Shown here one piece after another: positions 4,885 through 12,290 of a stretch of 12,290 nt of DNA. Under the pieces are notes generated by a model. That model was given only the letters and a program-made list of their open reading frames with translations. It did no database searches and had not been told where the DNA came from. Source of the stretch: Halobacteriales archaeon QH_10_65_19 (lineage in GTDB: Archaea > Halobacteriota > Halobacteria > Halobacteriales > Haloarculaceae); NCBI GenBank assembly GCA_003022085.1, contig PXQK01000017.1, positions 1 through 12,290 on the forward strand, written 5' to 3'. How positions within the stretch are numbered: the first letter of the stretch is position 1; the number at the start of each line of letters is the position of its first letter. A program made the translations under genes and the position numbers.

Positions 4885-7406
4885 GCAAGCGCGAACTCCC
4901 GTCGGACGCGCGAACGGTGGTTCTGGGCGCCGGGATCGTCGGCAACAGCCTGGTGTACCACCTCTCGCGGCTGGGACGCAACGACATCGTCCAGATCGAC
5001 AAGGGACCGCTCCCAGACCCGGGCGGATCGACGGGACACGCGTCGAACTTCCTGATGCCCCTGGAGCACTCCAAGGAGATGGCGTTTCTCACCGACGACT
5101 CCATCGCCCAGTACGACGAGATGGACCAGTTCGCGCTCAGCGAGGGGATCGAGGTCGCGCGGACCGAAGAACGGCTGAAGGAGATGAAACGACAGGTCGC
5201 AAGCGCGAAGTCCTGGGGCCAGAAAGGCGAGATCATCGGCACAGAGCAGATAAAGGAGATGGTCCCGTTCATCAACGAGGACGTGATCAAGGGCGGGCTG
5301 TACCAGCCAAACGCAGGCACCTGTGATCCGCTGCGCGCCGGCGACATCATGCGCGAGCGGGCCGAAGAGAAGGCGAGCAACTACCAGATCTTCCCCAACA
5401 CGGAGGTACTGGACCTGCTCGTCGAGGGCGGCGAGATCCACGCCGTCGAGACGGACCGCGGGACAATCGAGGCCGACGAGGTCGTCATCGCGGCGGGGCT
5501 CTGGAGCAACGAGCTCGCCAAGATGGCGGGGGTGCGCATCCCGCTGTCCCCGGCCGTCCACCAGCTGATCAGCGTCGGCCCGATCGAGCGGTTCGAGGAA
5601 AAAGAAGGCGAGATCGGCTACCCGATCGTCCGCGACGTCGACGCCCAGATGTACGAGCGGATGCACGGCAACGACCTGGAGGTCGGCTCCTACCAGCACC
5701 GGCCGATCATCTACGACGTCGACGAGATCCTCTCGATCGACGAGGCGCCGCTGTCGCCGACCCAGCCGCCGCTGACAGAGGACGCCTTCGAGCAGTCGAT
5801 GCACGACGCGCTCGAGCTGATGCCGGAGATCCTCGACGACCCGAGCGCGGGCGTCCGCCACGAGATCGACGGCCTGCTGTCGGTGACCCCCGACGGGATG
5901 CCGTGTGTCGGCCCCATGGACGAGGTCGAGGGGCTCTGGTCCTGCGCTGCGATCTGGATCAAGGAGGCCCCGGCGTTCGGGAAGAACGTCGCCCAGTGGA
6001 TGGTGCGGGGCTTCCCCGAGGTCGACCTGCACGCCTCGAACGTCAACCGGTTCAACCAGTACGGCACCTCCGACGAGTTCGTCAAGAACCGGGGTGCAGA
6101 GGGCTACGAGAAGATCTACGGCATCATCCACCCCTCCGAGCAGTGGCAGAGCTCCCGCGAGGTCCGGACCAGCCCCTTCTACAACCGCCAGCAGGAGCTC
6201 GACGCGCGCTTCTTCGAGGCCGGCGGCTGGGAGCGGCCCCGCTGGTACTGGTCGAACGAGGACCTGGTCCGGGAGTACCGGAACGACCTCCACGGCCTGA
6301 TGCGCTCCGACGAGTGGGACTCGCGGTGGTGGTCGCCGATCATCCTCGGCGAGCACCTCCACATGCGCGACAAGGTCGCCATGGTCGGCGACATGGGCTT
6401 TGGGAAGTTCGACGTCTACGGCAGCGACGCAGTCGAGTTCATGGAGAAGATGCACGTCGGGCGCGCCGACGTCGACGTGGGCAAGACCGTCTACACGCCG
6501 GTGCTGGCCGAGAACGGTGGGTTCGTCTCGGACCTGACGTTCGCCCGGCTGGACGAGAACCACTACCGGATCATCACCGGCGGCGCGGTCGCCGGCAACG
6601 ACCTCCAGTGGTACCGGAGCAACGCCCCCGACAGCGTCAGCGTGGTCGACAACTCCGAGGCGCTGTGTACGCTTGGCGTCTGGGGCCCCGACGCCCGCAA
6701 CGTCGTCGATAGCGTCGCCGAGGAGGACATGTCCCACGAGGCGTTCCCGCCATACACTGCCCAGCACGTCACCATCGGCGAGGTCGACGCGTGGGCGATG
6801 CGGCTCTCCTACGTGGGCGAACTCGGCTGGGAGATCTACGCCCCCACGGGCCAGGGCCAGCGCCTCTGGGACACCATCGCAGAGGCAGGCGAGGAGTACG
6901 ACATCCGTCCGGTCGGCATGGGCGTGTACGGCGCCACCGGCCGCATGGAGAAAGGCTACCGGCTGTTCGGCCACGAACTCGAGGTCGAGTACAACCCCTC
7001 GGAGGCCGGGCTGACCTTCCACGGCGTCAAGGACGCCGACTTCATCGGCAAGGAGGCCTACCAGGCGGCACTCAACGGTGACGACGCCGCGAAGCTGTGT
7101 ACGCTGACCGTCGACGACCACACCTCCTCGACCGGCGAGCGCCGGTTCATGCTCGGCGAGGAGCCCATCCTCGACCAGGACGGGAACGTGCTGGTCGACG
7201 ACGAGGGGCGGCGCTCCTACGTCACGAGCGCGGCGACGGGCCCGACCGTCGGGAAGCACATCCTGCTCGCGTACATTCCCTCGGAGCACGCCACCGAGGG
7301 CACCCAGCTCCAGGTCGAGTACTTCGGCGAGCAGTACCCGGTGACGATCGATGTCGTCGGCGCGCGGCCGCTGTTCGACCCGAACAACCAGCGGATCCGG
7401 AGCTGA
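4881..7406 (+). CDS. FAD-dependent dimethylglycine/sarcosine dehydrogenase-like protein with GcvT (folate-binding) domain
   Basis: This 841-residue protein has the layout of dimethylglycine and sarcosine dehydrogenases: an N-terminal DAO-type FAD domain (about 10-370), a short FAO_M segment, then GcvT N- and C-terminal domains (about 430-835). Seen: dinucleotide motif GAGIVG (16-21); GGSTGHASNF with His53 at the place of the histidine that binds FAD covalently in mammalian DMGDH/SARDH and Arthrobacter DMGO; and GELGWE (646-651), typical of GcvT-fold proteins. It should oxidatively N-demethylate dimethylglycine or sarcosine, with tetrahydrofolate capturing the one-carbon unit as methylene-THF. 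ETF genes immediately downstream favour a dehydrogenase passing electrons to ETF over an oxygen-using oxidase. ATG 4881 is preferred over TTG 4875: GGTGG at 4870-4874 gives a weak ribosome site, and the ATG overlaps a possible leader ORF. No signal peptide or membrane segment is seen. Substrate is inferred from the family; other methylated amines remain possible. Confidence 0.88.
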   Translation: MSKRELPSDARTVVLGAGIVGNSLVYHLSRLGRNDIVQIDKGPLPDPGGSTGHASNFLMPLEHSKEMAFLTDDSIAQYDEMDQFALSEGIEVARTEERLKEMKRQVASAKSWGQKGEIIGTEQIKEMVPFINEDVIKGGLYQPNAGTCDPLRAGDIMRERAEEKASNYQIFPNTEVLDLLVEGGEIHAVETDRGTIEADEVVIAAGLWSNELAKMAGVRIPLSPAVHQLISVGPIERFEEKEGEIGYPIVRDVDAQMYERMHGNDLEVGSYQHRPIIYDVDEILSIDEAPLSPTQPPLTEDAFEQSMHDALELMPEILDDPSAGVRHEIDGLLSVTPDGMPCVGPMDEVEGLWSCAAIWIKEAPAFGKNVAQWMVRGFPEVDLHASNVNRFNQYGTSDEFVKNRGAEGYEKIYGIIHPSEQWQSSREVRTSPFYNRQQELDARFFEAGGWERPRWYWSNEDLVREYRNDLHGLMRSDEWDSRWWSPIILGEHLHMRDKVAMVGDMGFGKFDVYGSDAVEFMEKMHVGRADVDVGKTVYTPVLAENGGFVSDLTFARLDENHYRIITGGAVAGNDLQWYRSNAPDSVSVVDNSEALCTLGVWGPDARNVVDSVAEEDMSHEAFPPYTAQHVTIGEVDAWAMRLSYVGELGWEIYAPTGQGQRLWDTIAEAGEEYDIRPVGMGVYGATGRMEKGYRLFGHELEVEYNPSEAGLTFHGVKDADFIGKEAYQAALNGDDAAKLCTLTVDDHTSSTGERRFMLGEEPILDQDGNVLVDDEGRRSYVTSAATGPTVGKHILLAYIPSEHATEGTQLQVEYFGEQYPVTIDVVGARPLFDPNNQRIRS

Positions 7407-7503
7407 TCGGGCCCACCCCGATCACGTTCGGCGCGTATCACGCGCATCCGACCGAAAACCGTCAATCCAAAACACCTACGACACGAACGGATACACACTG
7501 ACA

Positions 7504-8274
7504 ATGGAAGTACTAGCTTGTTTGAAGCGGGTCCCGGAAACCGGGGCGAGAATCATACTGACAGACGACCAGCAGGAGATCGACACCACAAACCTCGGGT
7601 TCACGATGAGCCCACACGAGGAGTGTGCCGTCGAGGAGGCGGTCCAGATCATCGAGGAGCACGGCGGCAGCGCGACGGCACTGACCCTCGGCTCCGAGGA
7701 GGCCACAGAGCAGGTCAGGACCGCCATCGCCATGCAGACCGACGAGGGCGTGTTGCTCGAGACCGACGGCAGCGAGTGGAGCCCCCGGAACACCGCCAAG
7801 GCGATCGCGGAGTACGTCCGCGACCGTGAGGAGAGCGGCGACGGGTTCGACCTCCTCCTGTTGGGCAACGAGTCGGCCGACACAGGCAACTACCAGGTCG
7901 GCGTCCGGGTGGCAAAAGAGCTGGGCCTGCCGGTCGTGACCAGCATCAAGTCACTCGAGGTGTCCGACGACACGGTCGTCGCGGAGCGCGAGATCGCCCG
8001 CGGCTCGGAGGTGTACGAGCTCGACCTCCCGGCCGTCGTCGCAGTCAAGGAGGGGCTGAACGAGCCCCGGTACGCCTCGATGCGCGCCCGGATGCAGGCT
8101 CGCAGGCAGGAGGTCGAGACGATCACCCCCGAGCGCGCGGTCGAACCGGGGTTGGAGAAGATCCAGCTAGAAGCGCCCGAGAAAGACGAGGGCGAGGCAG
8201 AGATCCTCGGCGAGGGTCCCGAGGCGGTGCCGGAGATCATGCGCGTGCTCCAGGACGAACTGGAGGTGCTCTAG
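7504..8274 (+). CDS. etfB: Electron transfer flavoprotein, beta subunit
   Basis: This 256-residue subunit forms, with EtfA, a soluble heterodimer that takes electrons from flavin dehydrogenases and passes them to the quinone pool through a membrane ETF:quinone oxidoreductase, which is not in this window. The start MEVLACLKRVPET is the usual N-terminal strand of the family. Family features include the AMP-site region (from LLLGNESADTGNYQVG) and the C-terminal signature LPAVVAVKEGLNEPRYASMR. The frame could be extended to 7351, but that adds residues overlapping the flavoprotein gene and unlike any ETF, so ATG 7504 is chosen. No Shine-Dalgarno sequence or clear TATA box precedes it in the 97-nt gap, so co-transcription with the flavoprotein gene is plausible. 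etfA begins one base after its TAG stop, which indicates tight coupling. Confidence 0.95.
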   Translation: MEVLACLKRVPETGARIILTDDQQEIDTTNLGFTMSPHEECAVEEAVQIIEEHGGSATALTLGSEEATEQVRTAIAMQTDEGVLLETDGSEWSPRNTAKAIAEYVRDREESGDGFDLLLLGNESADTGNYQVGVRVAKELGLPVVTSIKSLEVSDDTVVAEREIARGSEVYELDLPAVVAVKEGLNEPRYASMRARMQARRQEVETITPERAVEPGLEKIQLEAPEKDEGEAEILGEGPEAVPEIMRVLQDELEVL

Positions 8275-8275
8275 G

Positions 8276-9250
8276 ATGGTGCTCGCGTTCGTCGAACACG
8301 ACGCCGGCACGCCGGAGGACACCTCGCTGGAGACGCTCACGCTCGCCCGCGACGTCGCCGAGGCGTCCGGAGGCCCGCTCCACGCCGTCGCCTTCGGAGA
8401 CGAGGGCGGCGCCGTGGCCGGGGCGGTCGGCGAGTACGGCGTTGAGGAGCTGCACGTCGTCGGCGGCGAGGGTGTGACCCCGTACGCCCCCGAGGCGTGG
8501 GGGAAAAGCGTCGGCCAGCTCGTTGCGGAACTGGATCCGAAGGCGGTCGTGGTCCCCGGCAGCGAGCGGGGCCACGAGGTGCTCGCACACGTCGCCGCCG
8601 AGCACGACCTGCCGATGGCCGCCAACTGTCTGGAGGTCACGGTCGGGGACGACTACGAGGTGACCCGCCAGCGCTGGGGCGGCACGCTGCTCGAGCACGC
8701 GCGGCTGTCCGGCGAGACGAAGCTGCTCTCGGCGGCGCCCAACGAGATCGGCGCCGAACCGGCCGCCGACCCGCCCGAGCCGGTTGTCCAGGAGTTCGCG
8801 CCGTCGCTTGCCGACGACGACGTCCGCGTCCGTATCGACCGCGTCGAGGAGTCCGACGAGGAGGGCATCCCCCTCGGCGAGGCCCGGGTCGTCGTCAGCG
8901 GCGGCCGGGGCGTCGGCAGCGCCGAGGACTTCGACAAGCTCGAGGAGCTCGCGGACCTGCTCGACGCCGCGATCGGCTCCTCGCGCGCCGCGGTCAACGA
9001 GGGCTGGCGGAGCCACGACGACCAGATCGGCCAGACCGGGACCAAGATCTCGCCGAAGCTGTATATCCCCTGTGGCATCAGTGGGGCCGTCCAGCACATG
9101 GTCGGCTGCAAGGGCGCCGAGAACATCCTCGCGATCAACACTGATCCCGAGGCCGCCATCATCGGCCACGGCGAGTATGCCGTTATCGGCGACCTCCACG
9201 AGGTCGTCCCTGAACTGAACGAGACGATCCGGGAAGAGACGGGCCAGTAG
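8276..9250 (+). CDS. etfA: Electron transfer flavoprotein, alpha subunit
   Basis: This 324-residue partner of EtfB carries the redox FAD. The N-terminal half (MVLAFVEHDAG onward) is the ETF alpha/beta fold. The C-terminal FAD domain shows VVSGGRGVGS, the SRAAVNEGW segment, QIGQTGTKISPKLY and the signature IPCGISGAVQHMVG followed by INTDPEAAI, all in family order and spacing. The ATG at 8276 lies a single base after the etfB stop, so the pair is one transcript. Next to a dimethylglycine-dehydrogenase-like gene, the likely job of this ETF is to accept electrons from that enzyme, although haloarchaeal ETFs may also serve other dehydrogenases such as acyl-CoA dehydrogenases. No terminator-like T-tract was seen in the GC-rich stretch after the stop. 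Confidence 0.96.
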   Translation: MVLAFVEHDAGTPEDTSLETLTLARDVAEASGGPLHAVAFGDEGGAVAGAVGEYGVEELHVVGGEGVTPYAPEAWGKSVGQLVAELDPKAVVVPGSERGHEVLAHVAAEHDLPMAANCLEVTVGDDYEVTRQRWGGTLLEHARLSGETKLLSAAPNEIGAEPAADPPEPVVQEFAPSLADDDVRVRIDRVEESDEEGIPLGEARVVVSGGRGVGSAEDFDKLEELADLLDAAIGSSRAAVNEGWRSHDDQIGQTGTKISPKLYIPCGISGAVQHMVGCKGAENILAINTDPEAAIIGHGEYAVIGDLHEVVPELNETIREETGQ

Positions 9251-9334
9251 TCCGGGGCGGCCGCGACGCGTCAGTTCCGGGCACTCGTGTCTCCCCAGCG
9301 GTGCCGGAGGCGTCCGGACCGCGACAGCGGCGCG

Positions 9335-9373
9335 TATTTAAATGCCCGAATAGTTCCGCACGTACATTAATTA
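9335..9373 (+). promoter_or_regulatory. AT-rich promoter region of the two-HTH regulator gene
   Basis: Two TATA candidates lie in an abrupt AT-rich patch: TATTTAAATG at 9335-9344, which would give a start near 9367 and a 33-nt leader, and ATTAATTAC at 9365-9373, which would give a nearly leaderless start. The presence of a Shine-Dalgarno-like AAGGTG before the gene favours the first. The preceding 9251-9330 stretch is GC-rich and holds no gene. Confidence 0.5.
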
Positions 9374-9385
9374 CAATTTCGTTAT

Positions 9386-9391
9386 AAGGTG
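9386..9391 (+). promoter_or_regulatory. Ribosome binding site deciding the ATG at 9400
   Basis: AAGGTG is complementary to part of the archaeal 16S tail (GGAGGTGA-type pairing) and ends 8 nt before ATG 9400. It overlaps the in-frame GTG at 9391, which argues against that GTG as the start, and it is better spaced for 9400 than for the second ATG at 9406. Confidence 0.45.
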
Positions 9392-9399
9392 TGTTCTAT

Positions 9400-10290
9400 A
9401 TGGGTATGGATAGCACGCTCCGTCACCTTGGCAGATTCCTCGACGAGTGGGATCGCCAGGAGGCGTCAGTCCGTGCCGTCGCAGTCGGTGACTGTGACGG
9501 CGCTGGGACGGGTGATGGGGTAAGCACAGAGGTAGAAATTTCGTTTCCGGTCGCGGCATCGGGTGGTCCCGACCGCGGGGTGACGGCCTGCACGCCGACT
9601 GTCGGCTCCGACGGGACGCTCGAACTCAGTCTCGCAACGGGGATTCCGATCACCCCACGCGAGCACGAGGCGGTCGAGATCGAGCCCGTCGACGCGTCGT
9701 TCGAGGGCGACGGCACAGTAACCGTCACCTTCTCGGGCACCATTACCGCCGGCGATGGGGTACCGTCGGGGGCCGACTCCCGGCCTGCCGGAGACGACAA
9801 GGGTACGACCGACGGCGGGGTGACAGACGACACACCGCCGTTCCGCAACCCGGAGCTCCTGGAGGAGGTCTACGAGTCCCACGAGACGTTCGCCGACATG
9901 GCGGAGGCGCTCGAGATGGACGTCACGGGCGAGACCGTCCGGCGGTACATGATCGACTACAACATCCACCAGCCGAACTCCTACAACCAGTCCGACGGTC
10001 CGACGGCGAGTGACGACGAGTTCGGCGACGAGGAGGCGATTGTCCTCTCGGACGGGATCGGCCTCCCGGACAGCGTCAGCGTCGAGGAACTCATCGGGAC
10101 GGTCAACCGGTCGAACACGATCCACGAGGTCAAGGAGGACCTCGACATGGAACGCAAGGAGGCCCACGGGATGCTCAAGGAGCTGAACCTCGTCAGCGTC
10201 GTCATGGGCCGGCTGGCCAACGACGCCGGCCGCGAGATGCAACGCAAGGACATCGTCGAACACCTCCGGGAAGTCTCCCAGCAACGGTAG
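9400..10290 (+). CDS. Haloarchaeal protein with two HTH-like segments, putative transcriptional regulator
   Basis: I do not recognise a named family beyond its haloarchaeal style. The 296-residue product has an N-terminal helix (TLRHLGRFLDEW, 6-17), an acidic beta-rich region with Gly/Asp turns (about 24-120, with strands such as STEVEISFPV and GTVTVTFSGTI), a disordered Asp/Gly/Thr linker (about 120-148), then a helical segment with an HTH pattern starting NPELLEEVYE and running through VTGETVRRYMIDYNIH (150-190). After a second acidic linker comes another helical segment (about 226-270, VEELIGTVNRS to KELNLVSVVMGRL) resembling a second helix-turn-helix, and a basic/acidic C-terminal helix. 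This layout suggests a DNA-binding regulator with an N-terminal sensing or dimerisation part. The ATG at 9400 is chosen on its ribosome site. It follows etfA by 149 nt with its own AT-rich promoter, so it need not belong to the ETF transcript. DNA binding and targets are inference. Confidence 0.7.
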   Translation: MGMDSTLRHLGRFLDEWDRQEASVRAVAVGDCDGAGTGDGVSTEVEISFPVAASGGPDRGVTACTPTVGSDGTLELSLATGIPITPREHEAVEIEPVDASFEGDGTVTVTFSGTITAGDGVPSGADSRPAGDDKGTTDGGVTDDTPPFRNPELLEEVYESHETFADMAEALEMDVTGETVRRYMIDYNIHQPNSYNQSDGPTASDDEFGDEEAIVLSDGIGLPDSVSVEELIGTVNRSNTIHEVKEDLDMERKEAHGMLKELNLVSVVMGRLANDAGREMQRKDIVEHLREVSQQR

Positions 10291-10296
10291 TATAAG
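10291..10296 (+). promoter_or_regulatory. Candidate TATA box of the HTH_10 gene
   Basis: TATAAG immediately follows the TAG stop of the upstream regulator gene and would place a transcript start near 10320, about 20 nt before the ATG at 10341. The match is short, so co-transcription with the upstream gene across a 50-nt gap is equally possible. Confidence 0.35.
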
Positions 10297-10340
10297 CGAC
10301 TCGAAGCCATAGCGGGTCGTAACGTCGTCACGACTCGGCC

Positions 10341-11030
10341 ATGTCCGTCATCACCGAAGTCCGGTTCGCACACGACCGCGGTGCCCTCGCCTACACGCTC
10401 AACGAGCTTCCGGAGACGGACGTGCGGCTGATCCGCGAGACGAGTACCGAGCCCGAACAGAAGACGTACTTTCTCAGGTTCGGCTCGGACCGCACCGAGG
10501 CGATACAGACGGTGCTGGCCGAGGACCACACGGTGCGTTCGATCGAATCGGCCCCCGAATCCGACGACCAGGAGCTGTGGGGCGTCGAGTTCGCCGAGGA
10601 CACCGAACTGCTGAACCCGCTGGTCACGAGCAAGGGCGGGTTTGTGCTCAACGCCCGGGGTGTGACAATGGCGAGTGGCTCCCGGGGATGGCACGAGTCC
10701 TGGCTGCTGCCCGACCAGGGGGCGATCCACCCTATCTGGCAGCGCGCACGCGAGGCCGGGTTCGAGTTCGAGCCGCTCCGGTTCAGACAGTCGGACGGAA
10801 CACTCTCCGGGCAGCGGCTGACCGGGCGGCTCACCGAGGAACAGCTCACCGCGCTCACGCTGGCGTACGAACACGGCTACTTCACCGAGCCCCGGGAGAC
10901 GGATCTAGAGGAGCTGGCGGGACTGCTCGACCTCTCGCCCTCGGCGGTCGCGGGCCGGCTCAAACGCGGGATGAAGCTGCTCATCGAAGAGACGTTCATC
11001 GGCTGTCGAAGCGGATACCACGACCCTTGA
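10341..11030 (+). CDS. HTH_10 (bacterioopsin-activator/Bat-like) family transcriptional regulator
   Basis: This 229-residue cytoplasmic regulator has a C-terminal HTH_10 domain (about 163-218). The family pattern is clear: GRLTEEQLTALTLAYEHGYF, then PRETDLEELAGLLDLS, then SAVAGRLKRGMKLLIEETF. The N-terminal part (1-160, from MSVITEVRFAHD) matches the non-PAS, ligand- or partner-binding region of small Bat-like regulators; no PAS/GAF domain or membrane segment is visible. Family members activate or repress diverse haloarchaeal genes, and Bat itself controls bacterioopsin; there is no bop gene here, so the target is unknown. The one-carbon genes upstream are candidate targets only by proximity. 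The last nine residues (GCRSGYHDP) extend past the domain, and the stop codon lies in a hairpin resembling a TnpB-element end, so the tail may come from a neighbouring insertion. Confidence 0.88.
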   Translation: MSVITEVRFAHDRGALAYTLNELPETDVRLIRETSTEPEQKTYFLRFGSDRTEAIQTVLAEDHTVRSIESAPESDDQELWGVEFAEDTELLNPLVTSKGGFVLNARGVTMASGSRGWHESWLLPDQGAIHPIWQRAREAGFEFEPLRFRQSDGTLSGQRLTGRLTEEQLTALTLAYEHGYFTEPRETDLEELAGLLDLSPSAVAGRLKRGMKLLIEETFIGCRSGYHDP

Positions 11031-11038
11031 GGTCGGGG
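11018..11038 (+). repeat. Hairpin resembling an IS605/IS1341-type element terminal structure
   Basis: CGACC at 11021-11025 and GGTCG at 11031-11035 flank the loop CTTGA. The stem extends by CC/GG (11018-11019 with 11037-11038) across an A-G mismatch, followed by GGGGAGGAAG. From memory, terminal hairpins followed by a GGGGAGGA-like tract are usual at ends of haloarchaeal tnpB elements, where they lie in the guide RNA's 3' part. Here it sits upstream of tnpB and covers the stop codon of the HTH_10 gene, so it may be the left end, or the right end of an older copy. Confidence 0.4.
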
Positions 11039-11092
11039 AGGAAGCCGACACTCGATGGTGCAAACCGCGCGCAATAACAAGTCTGACTCCCT

Positions 11093-11111
11093 ACTATTAT
11101 ATATAGTTTTA
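11093..11111 (+). promoter_or_regulatory. AT-rich promoter of tnpB
   Basis: A TATA-rich run (ACTATTATATATAGTTTTA) lies 26-44 nt before the tnpB ATG at 11137, giving a transcript start at or within about ten bases of the ATG. The 11031-11136 spacer holds no gene and no tnpA. Confidence 0.5.
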
Positions 11112-11136
11112 CGTATCTCTAAGCTCGTCATGAAGT

Positions 11137-12290
11137 ATGGAGGTTGTTCGGAACATCCAAATCAAACTCAACGTTTCTGACGAGGACGACGAAGTCCTCG
11201 ATGAGACGTTCGAGCAATTCCGTCAAGCGGCCCAACACGTCGCTGACCATGGATGGGATGACAACCCCTACGAAATCACGAACGCAAAGAATACACTCCA
11301 CGACGAGACGTACTCTGACGTTCGTGAGAAACTCTCACTGCAATCCAGCCTCGTCCAATCCGCAAGAAACCTTGCCTCAACGGCCCTCGGAAACTGCAAA
11401 GACCGCATCATCAAGGAAGGTGAGAAAGCCAGCAAGCCCGAGTTCAAAGGCACGGTCGTCGCGTACAACGGTCGAACCATCACATACAACGACGACCACG
11501 TATCCCTCGCCACAACCGACAAACGAGTGACTGCGAAATACGTCACGCCCGTCAACGATGAGGGAACGCCGTTTGAAGACTACTGGACTGACGAGTGGGA
11601 GAAAACCGAAGCAACGCTCCACAAAAACGATGGCACGTACTACCTCCACGTTGCAGTGAAGAAAGACGTTGACCGCGATTATAGCGACGAAGAATACGAG
11701 AACGGAGTGGTTCTCGGTGTCGATTTGAACGTGGATGGATACGTGGCCGTCACCAGTACGGGAGCGTTCCTTGGCAACGCAGACTATGTTAACCACAAGC
11801 GCGACGAGTATGAACGTCGGCGGGGGAATCTGCAACAGACAGGCACTCGCTCGGCACATCTCACCATCAAGAGCATCGGCAGTCGGTTCGCCCGATGGAG
11901 TGCCGACTACCTCCACAGAGTGTCAAAAGCACTCGTCAGAGAAGCCGTTGAGAACGACTGTACGGCGATTGCATTCGAGAACCTGAAACACATCCGCGAG
12001 CGCATCTCGAACGCCTCAAAGTTTCAACAATGGGCGTTCCGTGAACTTCAGCGCCACGTCGAATACAAGGCCGAAGAATACGGTATCGACGTGGACGACG
12101 TTGCACCTGCATATACCAGCCAGCGGTGTAGCCATGGTGAGTGCGGGTTCACGCATGAGGATAATCGGAATGGTGATGAGTTCGAGTGCCTGAAGTGTGG
12201 AAAGCAGTTGCACAGCGATTATAACGCCGCTCGGAACGTCGGGTGGCGTCTTATTCAGCACTGGCTCAAGTCTGGTGCTGAACGGGCCAC
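11137..12290 (+). CDS. tnpB: TnpB, RNA-guided nuclease of an IS200/IS605 (IS1341-type) element; 3' end outside window
   Basis: TnpB is an RNA-guided DNA endonuclease, ancestral to Cas12, that helps its transposon persist. The frame is open from ATG 11137 to the window edge (384 full codons), so probably some tens of C-terminal residues and the guide-RNA region are missing. Seen: an N-terminal domain starting MEVVRNIQIKLNVSDEDD; RuvC-I GVDLNVDGYVAV with Asp196; RuvC-II TAIAFENLKHIRER with Glu281; a zinc ribbon with CSHGEC (331-336) and CLKC (351-354); and RuvC-III HSDYNAARNVG with Asp361. All three catalytic acids are present, so it should be active rather than a dead repressor derivative. No tnpA lies on either strand in the window, consistent with an IS1341-type tnpB-only element mobilised in trans, unless tnpA lies beyond the edge. 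Third codon positions are visibly richer in A/T than in the genes to the left, a sign of recent transfer. Confidence 0.93.
   Translation, partial: MEVVRNIQIKLNVSDEDDEVLDETFEQFRQAAQHVADHGWDDNPYEITNAKNTLHDETYSDVREKLSLQSSLVQSARNLASTALGNCKDRIIKEGEKASKPEFKGTVVAYNGRTITYNDDHVSLATTDKRVTAKYVTPVNDEGTPFEDYWTDEWEKTEATLHKNDGTYYLHVAVKKDVDRDYSDEEYENGVVLGVDLNVDGYVAVTSTGAFLGNADYVNHKRDEYERRRGNLQQTGTRSAHLTIKSIGSRFARWSADYLHRVSKALVREAVENDCTAIAFENLKHIRERISNASKFQQWAFRELQRHVEYKAEEYGIDVDDVAPAYTSQRCSHGECGFTHEDNRNGDEFECLKCGKQLHSDYNAARNVGWRLIQHWLKSGAERA

Noticed and set aside
4458..7289. Very long open frame (943 codons) on the minus strand
   Set aside because: It lies antisense to the secure flavoprotein gene and folP end, has repetitive Val/Asp/Leu/Arg content and no recognisable domain: a mirror of GC-rich codon usage.
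7351..7503. Upstream start for etfB at 7351
   Set aside because: It would add 51 residues unlike any ETF beta subunit and overlap the flavoprotein gene; ATG 7504 gives the canonical N-terminus.
11137..12290. Nuclease-dead TnpB-derived repressor (TldR-like)
   Set aside because: All three RuvC acidic residues and the zinc ribbon are intact.

Overview
The window looks like chromosomal DNA of a haloarchaeon (class Halobacteria). It is very GC-rich, its proteins are strongly Asp/Glu-rich, TATA-type promoter boxes sit about 26-34 nt before several start codons (leaderless style), and it encodes characteristic haloarchaeal families: a FolC-FolP fusion, an HTH_10/Bat-type regulator and an archaeal IS1341-type TnpB. 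The genus cannot be fixed from sequence alone.

Layout: 1-310 is non-coding. 311-2026 (minus) is formate-tetrahydrofolate ligase. A 377-nt divergent intergenic region with two palindromic repeats separates it from folCP (about 2404-4636, plus). That gene is broken: a 79-bp piece of its FolC part recurs 790 bp downstream, the reading frame shifts there, and both the FolC catalytic-lysine region and the interdomain linker appear to be missing. 4881-7406 encodes a dimethylglycine/sarcosine-dehydrogenase-like flavoprotein with a tetrahydrofolate-binding GcvT half, preceded by a possible leaderless 31-codon leader ORF that ends in an ATGA overlap with it. 7504-9250 is etfB-etfA. 9400-10290 is a two-HTH putative regulator and 10341-11030 an HTH_10 (bacterioopsin-activator-like) regulator. 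11137 to the window end is a tnpB gene cut off by the edge, with more A/T at third codon positions than its neighbours.

The genes fit one theme: folate-dependent one-carbon metabolism fed by methylated glycines. The flavoprotein would demethylate dimethylglycine or sarcosine, passing the one-carbon unit to tetrahydrofolate and electrons to the ETF encoded next door. Formate-THF ligase interconverts formate and formyl-THF, and FolC/FolP make the folate cofactor. The two regulators downstream may control the pathway or be unrelated neighbours. The points most worth a second look are the repeat-associated rearrangement in folCP (real decay or assembly error), the possible leader ORF before the flavoprotein, the twin palindromes between fhs and folCP, and a TnpB-element-like hairpin that overlaps the end of the HTH_10 gene.
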